From positions 496,001-560,000 of the forward strand of contig JBBELK010000504.1 in the NCBI GenBank assembly GCA_037783545.1: a stretch of 64,000 bases of DNA, read 5' to 3'. The stretch is from Henricia sp. BOLD:AAB3569. Taxonomy: Eukaryota > Echinodermata > Asteroidea > Spinulosida > Echinasteridae. The position numbers and the translations under genes were made by a program. The stretch's first letter is position 1; the number at the start of each line of letters is the position of its first letter. The notes beneath the pieces were generated by a model. That model did no database searches and had not been told where the DNA came from. It saw nothing but the letters and a program-made list of their open reading frames with translations. Positions 33,594 through 43,646 of this stretch are shown one piece after another.

Positions 33594-36500
33594 GTATGTT
33601 ATTTCAACGCTTTGGGGGAAATAAGGCTTTTCTCCGACGAACGCCCAAATCTTAATTGCGCTATTTTGAGGTTCATCAGCTGCATGGCATAGTCGTAATA
33701 AGTACGGTTACAAGGAAATGTTAATAAGTGCAAGAACCATTATTTTAAAAATACTACAGACCATTTGCACGGGCACTTTGTCACCGTGCGTCAAGCACGA
33801 TATAGGCACTGTGTCGAAAATTGTCACATTTAAATATGAAAACCTGCCGTGCTTAAGATAATTAGCCAAACCCTTCGCGAGGGTCCCGCACCAAAATTCG
33901 GTGCGGGCCTTAACCAATCAGCGATGAGCTCTCGTCGCAAGTGCCCAGACCTTGTGGGCAAGGATCCCCCAGCAGGTCTGATGGATAAGAAACTAAAATA
34001 CGCGTCCAATCTTCAATTTGGATATGGAAACCAACATGGTGGTGTTTCAGTTAATTTTGGTTTTCCAAATTGATTTCAGAATGGTATGAGAAAAATATGA
34101 CACCTGATATGGAATCAAAATCTCAACAGTAACACTAGTCTTTGTGAAAGACTGTCTTACGTTGCTTGGTTCGTGTACGTGCGCGCAGTCGACATTGCAC
34201 CGTGTGGACAGGGTACTAGTTTATGCGCCACTGGGTTCCGTCTGTAAAGGCTCTGTCACACATTAACGAATATGATTAACGGACATCAACGAATGAAAAA
34301 TATAGTTATCCGTTGGGATTCGTCAAAGAAATAGGAACAATATAGACGAATTACTAACATACATGGAACGAAGAGAACGTACGATGAACGAACGACTTGC
34401 GGATAGGGAACGTATTTGTAAAGTTCAAGTTCAGTTTGCCGAGCGCCACCGAACAATACCGAATGTGAACCGGATGTGTACCGTATCAAACGAATGCATA
34501 ACGTATGAGTAAGGCACAAAACGTACAGTCAACGTATGACAATCGTCGCAGAGAGCGTATGCATGACATCTCGATCGTATAGGTCCGACTAGTAGTGATG
34601 AGGAATGCCAAAGGCCGAGCCTTTTGTATGATCTCGATAGTCCGTTCAATGCCCGTTCACTATTCGTTGCTTTCGGTAGTGGTGCGTTAGAGATTCGTTC
34701 AGTGGACTGTATTCAGACATTCTGTGCGTTTCATACTGTAGGCATTCGTTAGTCTATATGCGTTTTGGTCCATTATGTATTCGGTATCAACCCGTTATAC
34801 ATCCGTTCAATGCGTCCCATGTCCGGTAGCCGCCAACATCACCGGATGCATACCGTACATCAACGATTGAATAGCGTACGAGTAACGGACGAATTACGTT
34901 CAATACGCACAACTAACGAATGACAACCGTACGCAATTCGTTAACGGAGTTCGTTGGAAGTTTTGTGCATATTATATATTATATTTATTTCATTTTCCGG
35001 GATATAAAAATTACTGAATTACAGACAAAACAGATTACACATACAACAAACTGGAAACAGAACAGAAAACAGTACCCAAATAGCTCCCGTAGGATTGCCC
35101 AAAAGAAACAAGTTTCTATCGAGGGGCTCTCCAAACTAATTGGATAATACATTTAAGGATAAATAAATTTAAGGATAAATACATTTAATAAAAATATTTA
35201 CAAAATATTTACAAAATTAATAAATTACTCAAAATAAAAAACAAAATCACGACACATGTAAATAAAAATAAATCCTGGTAGGCCTATATCCAAATAACAA
35301 TTCTTTGAAAACTGTAACAAAGTGATAAAATGAAAGTTGACACATGCTGTTCAAGAGAAATGTTAAGCTGAATTGTCAATACAGTCTTGAGATCATTGAT
35401 GCCATCACTCACATTTAAGAATCATGCAGTGGGTGATGGCATCACTGACCTCTTGACTGTACAGACAAAAGAGTAGTCATACATGTATGTTCTGTATAAT
35501 ACAGTCAAGCAAACAGAAAAACAGAGAAAAACCAAACAAAAAAACAAAACAACCAAACAAAACAAAACAAGCATAATTAACTAGAGTCATAATTATAATA
35601 CAGAAACATTTTTGTAATGAAAGAAAAGAGTTTGTTGAAAAGACCAGAGAAACTAAGTTTTGAAAACAGGGGGACAGAAGGTGGATACTCAGAAGGCATG
35701 TGAGATGGGATCTAGACTGAAAAGATGATCACGTAAAGAATTGATGAAAGGTTTTGGTGAATCTTCAAGGCAAAGATCTCGAACTTCACCGGAAAGGGAA
35801 TTAAACAATCTTGGGAATAGGGTGAACAAGGAAAATTTGACACAGTTAGTACGGCTGTACTGATGCTTGAAGAGGAGGGTGTCAGTTTTCCTAGTGTTGG
35901 CCTGTGGGAGAAAATGTGAAGAAATAGAAATGTGATTGTAGAGGCATTTAATGACAAAGGAAGTACTGAGGTATACCAGTCTGTTATAGAGAGGAGGCAA
36001 GTGAAGTTTGGACAGGCGTTGTTCATAGGAAAGAGAAATAGCAACATTGTAAGGAAAGCAAGATTTAGTGAAGCGGCGTTGAATTGCCTCGAGGCATTGC
36101 TCAAAACATTCCAACGTTCTTGCCGTATATTAACGATCATTACCGTACGAATAACGAAATTGACGGACCTCAAACGATCACAAAACGAACATTACCGTAT
36201 CGCCGAAAACGGCGTTCGTTAGGCGTTCGTCGACGCGATTCGTTAATGTGTGACAGGGCCTTTAGACGCAGACGGAACCCAGTAGTAATAAACTAGTACC
36301 CTGTCCACACGGTGCAATGTCGACCGCGCACACGTACACGAACCAAGCAACGTAAGACAGTCTTTCACAAATGTTATCTTAACACAATCCTCAAATATTT
36401 CACGCTGCTCATTTCCGGTCGAGTTATAATGAGTCTATGAAAACGTTATACCAGATACTCAATTAATTTTCCCCTCTTTAACCCGTGATCTTCACTCGTA

Positions 36501-37886
36501 TTGGGCAAAACCAGAACACTTCAAAATCTAGGCTTCCCTGACGGTGACTTTGGTATGTTCTTTCTTTTCAGGGGGCTTACAAGATCTGATGCAGAGACGT
36601 AAGAATAAACTGATTTTTTAAAACAAACAACTTTAGCTTTTTGTATTATCAAATTCAACTTTACGTGTAGTCATGTCGTCATAACCCTTGGCAAGGGTTA
36701 GATTGGTTCCCGATCCCTATAAATTGGTTCGCTTATTGCGAAAATATAGGGATCGGTAAAGGGCAGCCATGACGGGCAGAATTCTGCCCGTCACGTGGTT
36801 ATTATTATTAATTTTTTTAGTAAGTGCGCAGATTTTGCATTGACATTTGTAACTTGGCCGTGCGTGTCGAACATATCCAATTATGTAAATAAAGTACATT
36901 GCCTAAAGCAAAGGGCTTGGCCAATTTTTAAATATAAAAAACACAATGCGCACGCGCAAAGACGACCAATTACAGATCAAGATGAAGCGCCCTTTACCTG
37001 TCCTTATATTCTCCTGTGTGGAATATGTGGACGGGAACCAGTCTAGGCAAGGGTACGGTCTGCAATGTCACGTGGTATTACTCAAGAAAACGGAGCATGC
37101 GTTGAGTTTGCTTCTTAGGGGGATGTGATTGGCTTAACTCGTAACTTCCATATTAATTTTGTTTTGTTTTCAGGGGCTGAACTGGGTCCACTCGAAAAAC
37201 GTAAGAATGTGCTTTTAATAGCTTGTGCATGCATTGCTGTCCACTAAAATTCCTTTATTCTAGCATTAACAAAGATGAAATAAATTTAAGAAATTTTTTC
37301 ATCTATAATTAAGAGAGTCGAAAATATTTTTAAAAAATCCCCTGCTTCTCATTGATGTCTTATATTTGTCCAAATTTTCTTCCACTTTGAAGTAATGTGG
37401 CAGTGAAAAATTGGAATGCTGTTTTAAGCATACTGATGGCGAATGCGCAGCAATAACTAGAGCCACCCTGCCACTGTGCGATTTTTCCACAAAAATCCCA
37501 GTGTAAATATTACCTGGAAATGTCTACAGGCTGTCTGAAGTCAAGAAAATAACTTACTCATAAACCGTTAGAAATTCGAAACAAAAACAGACGCACATTG
37601 GGAGCCGGTACATGTATCAACTTCTGCATGCAGTTGGACTTACTCGATTGTTCATTAAAGGCCTACCTCCATGGAAAGTAATGCAAACCAGTAACAAAGT
37701 TATTCGATTAGTACGTGGATTTCCATTCCACAACTTTGTCTAAATTTACTGAACAGGAATTCTCTTTTCGTTTCTTTTCTTATTCCTTACATATATACAG
37801 GTGGCGACTTTTGTTTTATCCTGTGGGGAATTTGTCCCGCCGGTCAATACTGCGACCTTGGCAAGAGCGAGTGCCTGCCAAACTAA
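33515..37886 (+). CDS. Secreted cysteine-rich prepropeptide gene, copy 3 (right arm)
   Basis: Exons 33515-33593, 36572-36598, 37174-37200 and 37801-37886 give 72 codons plus TAA, same phases as copies 1 and 2. It differs by a few residues: Ala for Val and Met for Leu late in the signal peptide, Gly for Ala in the propeptide, and Asp for Glu just after the Lys-Arg-Gly of the processing site, which makes an Arg-Gly-Asp string in the uncut precursor. Cysteines 49, 56, 62 and 69 are conserved. Intron 1 holds a 2-kb transposon-like insertion (34,246-36,263). Polyadenylation signal at 38128-38133. An AG acceptor (33501-33502) 12 bases before the ATG allows an upstream non-coding exon. No stop or frameshift is seen. 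Confidence 0.78.
34246..36263. mobile_element. TIR element in intron 1 of copy 3, carrying a LINE tail
   Basis: 25-bp inverted ends (AAAGGCTCTGTCACACATTA and its complement, one mismatch). The outer parts are rich in CGAACGAA/TTCGTTCG words. The interior has a minus-strand reverse-transcriptase C-terminus. It splits the long-TIR MITE seen whole in copies 1 and 2. Confidence 0.6.
35689..36114 (-). pseudogene. LINE reverse transcriptase C-terminal fragment
   Basis: 141 codons, open. The order CLEAIQRRFTKSCF, SYEQRLSKLHLPPL, NRLVYLSTSFVIKCLYNH and LFPRLFNSLSGEVRDL is the typical thumb/C-terminal tail of CR1/jockey-type non-LTR reverse transcriptases. The catalytic part is absent, and the region down to ~34,960 would be its 3' UTR. 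Confidence 0.6.
37801..37886 (+). CDS. Copy 3 mature-peptide exon
   Basis: After acceptor CATATATACAG the exon completes the Arg of the Lys-Arg pair, then encodes 27 residues ending in Pro-Asn before TAA. Four cysteines spaced x6, x5, x6 suggest two disulphides. An aromatic/aliphatic run ending in Trp-Gly lies between Cys1 and Cys2. There is no C-terminal Gly for amidation. Confidence 0.75.
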
Positions 37887-38127
37887 CTGGAACTACTGCA
37901 GTCATAGCAGGCCTCCACATAATGTCAACATGAATATCTTCTATAATAATAACACTATGACCGGTTCTCGTTCTGCCGACTGAGTAATGCTATCCAAATC
38001 GCCGTATCTTAACATCATCTGAAGTTGAAGTAATTCAAGCGACTCACCCCAATCATGCAACTTCATATAGGGGCGTACCTATGTTCTTATTAAAAATTCA
38101 GAACCAGTTATTTAAAGCACTTTTATA

Positions 38128-38133
38128 AATAAA
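38128..38133 (+). promoter_or_regulatory. Polyadenylation signal, peptide gene copy 3
   Basis: AATAAA 242 nt past the TAA of copy 3, followed by an A-rich run. Confidence 0.6.
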
Positions 38134-38779
38134 AAAAGATCATGCATACAATTGTCTGGACTATTCACCACTTTAACGGAACAGCCATATTGGCAATTAA
38201 CAGCGAGGCTTTCTTTGCATGAACAACTCCTTCGCATCAAGTTGGTTGCTCGGACGTTGACTTTCGTCCATTGTAAAATATGATGTATGCCCGGAAAGCC
38301 TCGTTTTGAACACGACGTCGAAACCAGACTTTTGTTCTGCGCACGCATCATGCAGTGCATAAATTTGGACGAGGAATGAGCTAGGTCGCTTGTCAAATTG
38401 GCTTTCAATTGTGTGACCTTTGACATCGTTCACGACCAAATTTATGTAAAGCATGATCCTTACCGATTTAACTAAAGGTTGTTTGCAAACCACTCGCTCT
38501 GAGCTTTCTTTCTGCATGGAAACCTAACTTGCGTATTGCTTAGCATTTTAAGCTTATCTTTAATATAAAAAACTTACTCAGTCTTACTAATTGTCTCTTG
38601 ATTTTGTCTAAATGCATGCGAAATTATATAACACGGAGCTTACAAAATGTTTAATCTGTTCTTTATGCATGAACTATTAAATTATTTATCTGTAGTTGAC
38701 GAACAAAAATCGTTGTTGTGAGTTCGTTTCCGTGCATATACACACTCAACATGAAGTATCAGACTTTCCCCCAGCGGCG

Positions 38780-38880
38780 TAGCCAGGAATGGGGGGTTGG
38801 GGGGGGGGGGGGGGGGGGGGGTTTGGGGGGGGGGGGGGTGGTTTGGGGGGGGGGGGGGGAGGGAGGGGGTGCAAAGAAAA
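38780..38880 (+). repeat. G-run array
   Basis: Runs of G (up to ~24) separated by TTT or TGGTTT over ~90 bp, able in principle to form G-quadruplexes. The flank GCGGCGTAGCCAGGAATGGG looks like a dispersed-repeat tail. The corresponding left-arm site (6,640-6,680) is much shorter. Confidence 0.7.
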
Positions 38881-39008
38881 TCCCCCCCCTCCCCAAAGTC
38901 GCCACCTCCCCCATTGGAAATTTCGCAAACGGAGAAAAATTGTAAAAACAAATTTTTCTTTGGTACCTGTAAGTGTTGGGTGTCTGGTGTCAAATTAGTC
39001 TTGGCACT

Positions 39009-39652
39009 CTAGTCGATATTGGTTTGTGTACGCGTTGGCCATATAGTGCGCCCTCTTGCAGCACTAACGGACCAGTCTTTGCTCACTAGAGTAGTCTTGG
39101 GAATTTCTCCCGGAAGGTTTAACTTTTTCTTTGTTTTTGCCTAGGCTTTCCTAGGGAACCAATCAGCGAGTGACCCAAATACAGCAGAGCGTGGGAATGC
39201 AGCGAGCGACCCAAATACAGCGCGTCGACCGCAGAGCGTGACCCAAATACACCGCGTGCACGCGCTTCGAATGGTTTGAAAAATATAAGGCGGCTTACAA
39301 GAATCATCGAACATGACCGTTTTATCGTTGCTAATATTTTCGGTGGCATAAGTTTCTTGGCAAATGTTTGCGAATATATTTACAAACATGTTTGCAAAGG
39401 CGTATGACATCGCAAAATACATTTGTTTATGAAGATAATTGCAAATATTTGCAAAGATATCTGTGATATGCCATGTCCCTTGTGTGCCATCATAAAACCC
39501 TCTGCAGCTATTTACATAAAACGGTACCGCCCCCAATGCTGAACTTCCGGGAGAAATTCCCAAGACTACTCTAGTGAGCAAAGACTGGTCCGTTAGTGCT
39601 GCAAGAGGGCGCACTATATGGCCAACGCGTACACAAACCAATATCGACTAGA
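39009..39652. mobile_element. Foldback element with ~110-bp arms
   Basis: 39,009-39,118 and 39,543-39,652 are inverted copies (CTAGTCGATATTGGTTTGTG ... and complement). It interrupts the right-arm match to the left arm near 6,520. Confidence 0.7.
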
Positions 39653-40865
39653 GTAGTCTTGGGCCAAGACTAGTGTCAAATACGATAGAGTAATTGTAAT
39701 ATATATGCCAAGTTGAAAACAAATGGGGAGGAGAGGGTGGGAGGAAACCCTTGCTACGCTGCTGCTTTCCCCTCAAAATGCTCAAGTAATCCCTTAAAGA
39801 TATATGGTCCGTGGGTTTCGGGTGCGGTATCTACAAAAATAATAAAAGTTTTTGGATTGATCATTTTCTAGAATCAAAAGTTTTTCGCTTTTTTAAATGA
39901 GACATCCAATAATTCAAGGCGTACAGTTGCCCAAGTCTGACCTTCCGTGCTCGGTCTGCAACGCGCAGCGCACAGTGCGCCCTCCAGACCGGTGGTCTGT
40001 CCAATCTGTTTCCTTTTGTTTTCTCCGTCTCAGATAGCCTTGGTCAGGCGTTTATATTATCGATAGTCCATGGCGTACTTTTCTGGCCCCACAGCTTACA
40101 CGCCTGTTGTCCGTGGCACGGCGCTTCTCCAGCGTAAACAGCGACCTCACATGGCCACGAGTTTATGCAAATCACCTTCTGCGATATGAACGCCTTGTAT
40201 TAAGCGCGACGATCACTTTTGAGAGGCCAGGCTAAAGAGGCCAGTTGCCCTGTTTAGGTCAATTGTTTCATTGGTTGATTGTGGCATAGTTATAACTGTA
40301 TATTAAACTGTCACGTAGTTGCTGTATTGTTTATGCGCATGGCCTAGCTCATTCAAAATCAGGCCGTCGTGCTTGTTTGTGTGTAACCACGCGCGTGCGA
40401 TGCTGTAATTGGTTGTACAGTGACCTAGCTCCACCTGTTCGTGCATACCGGATCTGCGCTGGAAATCTTGCGCAAACATAAAGAAAAAACATAAAGTGAT
40501 CGTCGCGCTTGATACAAGGCGTTCATATCACAGAAGGCGATTTGCATAAACTCGTGGCCACGTGAGGTCGCTGTGTACAACAGACATGTTAGCTGTGGGC
40601 CAGAAGAACAGTACGCACTGGACTATCGATGAACGCCTGACCAAGGCTATATCTCAGAAAGAAAAGAGATCTGACATGCCACCAGTCCGGAGGGCGAGCC
40701 GCTGTACACACACCATCGATATATACACTGGATGAAGTATGCAATAGCAGTTGGCTTTACGAGAATTGAAGCCACGCGCCGGCCGCCATTGTACCCCACG
40801 AACAATGCTTGGCCTATAGACTGCTCCCTGGTCCATGCGATCGCTCGCATTCCACTTAACACATA

Positions 40866-41327
40866 GACTCGTTCGTAGTCCTATCACCATATCGTTTTGT
40901 CAAATTGACTTGTGTCCCGGCGATCGGTTTTCGGGACGAACGCACGTTAAAAACAAAAACAATAACAACGTCTATATAGGGCCTGCAGACTTTATTTTAT
41001 AGTGCCCAAGTTCGAAGCATTCGTTTTCACATGAATCCACACTTGGGTCATCCATTCCAAATTGGATGAAGAATATGCTAGCAGAGAAATTTATTCAGGT
41101 CACGAAATTTTAATAAATTTTTATCGTTTTTAGAGATAATTATGCATGTATTATATATTTTTAAAAAACATTTTAGTTACCCGAATCACTTTCGGGTCGG
41201 TTGTATACTTAAGATTGGACAAAAAAATTGATATACAAAAAACAAAATCTCGCCCGTGTTATAGGAATAGGCGTTTTAGTCGTGTTGTGCCCGGAAGCTC
41301 AGATCTGACCTTTGCCGTGAGACTTAC
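40866..41327. other. No gene or repeat recognised
   Basis: AT-rich sequence between the end of the inverted arm and the TIR element; nothing seen. Confidence 0.4.
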
Positions 41328-41330
41328 ATA

Positions 41331-42398
41331 AGGGGCGTTCGAGATGCTTACACCGGGTAACACGGGGTTTACACCCGGGGAAGCCTCCAGAAGATGCAAA
41401 ACGAACGACACGGGGTTTCTGGGAACACATGTCAAAGGTTGTTGCCGGGTGGAGCTTTATGTTATCGTTTGACTCGCGATGGAAAATTAAGCCGGCGCTA
41501 CGCAAAAACAGTTGCCCTAAAGTACCGGATACCGCAATAAACTTTGTCTATGCCCACAGACATCTACTGATTAAAGGGCCTGTGACATGCTAAACAACTT
41601 TGTGCTAAGCTTTGCTTCATAATGACGGATTACTTGTTCAGCAAGACATACTATTGTTCGTTTGGATGTAAAATCAATAAAAGGTGGCCTTTTTCAGCTT
41701 TGAAGATTTCATTGCAATAAATCACAGACAGAGGGCGCTGTTTTGAGTGCATCACATAAGGAAGACAGAAGGGAAAAGTTAAGAAAAACATAAGACTTCA
41801 AGTTGGACTTGTGGCAAATTGCTGCAGTTTCTACCCCCAGTTTTGTCATGGCTTACAGCAGGCAACATGTAAAACAAACTCAAACAGCCATGGATTACAA
41901 AAGTTTCAGGAAAATTGAGAACAAAGTGGAATCTTTTGTGCACAGTTGAATGATATTTTCCTGTGTTTGCCTCTTGTGACATCGTGACCTTGGTTATGAA
42001 TATGCATATTTTCATTAAAAACCTTTGTTTTAACCCCCAAAGCAAGCTCCAAATAGGATTGTTATGACTTTAACTGAGTAGAGTGGTTTTAAAGCATAGA
42101 TTTCATTGATAAAAATCCTAAATAAGGGGCCCTTTAAGCAAAACGTATTCATACAGCCCTATTCCCTTTTATTTTGTGTCATAAATATGTGTTTTTCTTC
42201 GTACTCACGTCGCGATTCCAAACTGTCTGCCATGTTTTACTACTCGCGGTTACTATAGGTGACGTCATTACACCAGAGACCCAGCCGCGAGCTCGGGCAG
42301 TGGTGGCTGCCACCGGGGCAGACTCTTGTATCACGTGATGGCTAAAAGAACGCCGGTGTAAGTTGGTGTTACCCGGTGTAAGCATCTCGAACGCCCCT
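41331..42398. mobile_element. TIR DNA transposon, non-autonomous, 1,068 bp
   Basis: Perfect 33-bp inverted ends starting AGGGGCGTTCGAGATGCTTA, flanked by ATA at 41328-41330 and 42399-42401. The GGGCG-type end and 3-bp duplication resemble PIF/Harbinger. No transposase. Confidence 0.65.
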
Positions 42399-42429
42399 AT
42401 ATAGTCTATTGCGAAAATATATTCTCCTG

Positions 42430-43646
42430 GCTAAGGAATTAAACAGCGTCGGCAAAAATTACATTAAGAATGTTGCAAAAAACAGCCAAGGTGGCATCAC
42501 AGTTCGTTGTCATACACATGCACAGGCTCAAAAACTAAAAGGAATAAGCCAACTAGGCCAGTGGTCAGTCAATGCAGAATTCGCAAAATCAGAAACACAA
42601 AGCAAGGGTGTCATCATATGAATTCCACTTGACGTGAGTGTAGACGAAATTCAGCAGGCATGTAAGAAGTCTGGCGTTACTGAAGCCCGTAGATTAAAGC
42701 GGAAAAGAGATGGACAGTTGGAGGACAGCTTATCAATGTGCCTTACTTTCAAAATGACTTCACTACCAGATGAAATCCAGGTTGGGTATGAAATCTTCAA
42801 GGTTAAGCCATACATTCCCCCGGTTATTAGATGTTTTAAATGTCAGCGTCTGGGTCATGTAGCCAACCAGTGCATGCAGAGGAATGGTCAGATGTGTTCG
42901 ATGCAGCGGCAATCATAGCTTTGAAGAATGCAAACAAAAAGAGATGGTCAGATGCTGTCGGTGTGGCGGCAATCACTCTGCGGCCTACGCAGGATGCTCG
43001 ACAATCCAGCAGGAAAAAAGAATACAAGGAATCAGAGTCACATATAACATCTCGTATATACTCTGAAGCAGCAAAAACCATAAAAACCAACGTTTCGTTT
43101 GACCCCAACAGTAACACACCCTCACAGTCATCACATCCTCCAATTGACATACAGTTCCAAAGAAACGCCACTCGCACAGAACCAGCACCCCGTCCCCAGA
43201 GCAACCAGAGAAAAACTACAACTCCCCCAAGCCAGCCTCGATCTCAACCCAGTAAAGCTGATGCCTACACACAAACTGAAGCAGCTACAGGAACACAAAC
43301 CGAACCATCTTCATATTTTATCCAGCCGGATCATACTCTTATCGAGATGTTGATGGGAGCCATGCAAATCTTTGAGTCTGTTAAGAACCGGGAGCAAAGA
43401 GAAATAGCCATAAAGGGTCTCGTCGAGCACATCTTCCATGCTACAACCAAAACACAAGACGATCAAGGACGACAACGCACAAACATTGCATCTGCCTCTA
43501 CTTCGGGCACTCAGGATGACCCTACTCGACAACCCTCTAAGAAACAAGATTCGGCAAAAAGCAAGAGCCCTCCAAACTCACAAACCCAAAATCCAAGCCA
43601 AAAACCTAAAAAGGGAAAGAAAAACATTACGACATGTTCTTCTTGA
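42430..43646 (+). pseudogene. LINE ORF1 (gag-like, CCHC knuckles), broken
   Basis: The N-terminus is missing. An in-frame TGA lies at 42619-42621, and a frameshift lies in the zinc-knuckle region (~42,885). The first knuckle is CFKCQRLGHVANQC; two more (CVRCSGNHSFEEC and CCRCGGNHSAAYAGC) are in a different frame. The tail is Pro/Gln/Lys-rich. It overlaps ORF2 by 13 nt. Confidence 0.75.

Larger units (their letters stand above)
26150..40700. repeat. Right arm of the giant inverted duplication
   Basis: Reverse-complement counterpart of 5.5-23.05 kb. Relative to the left arm it carries private insertions at 27,306-28,708, ~29,961-32,930, 34,246-36,263 and ~39,000-39,660. It lacks the second peptide-gene unit and most of the 19.67-20.28 kb segment. 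Confidence 0.85.
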
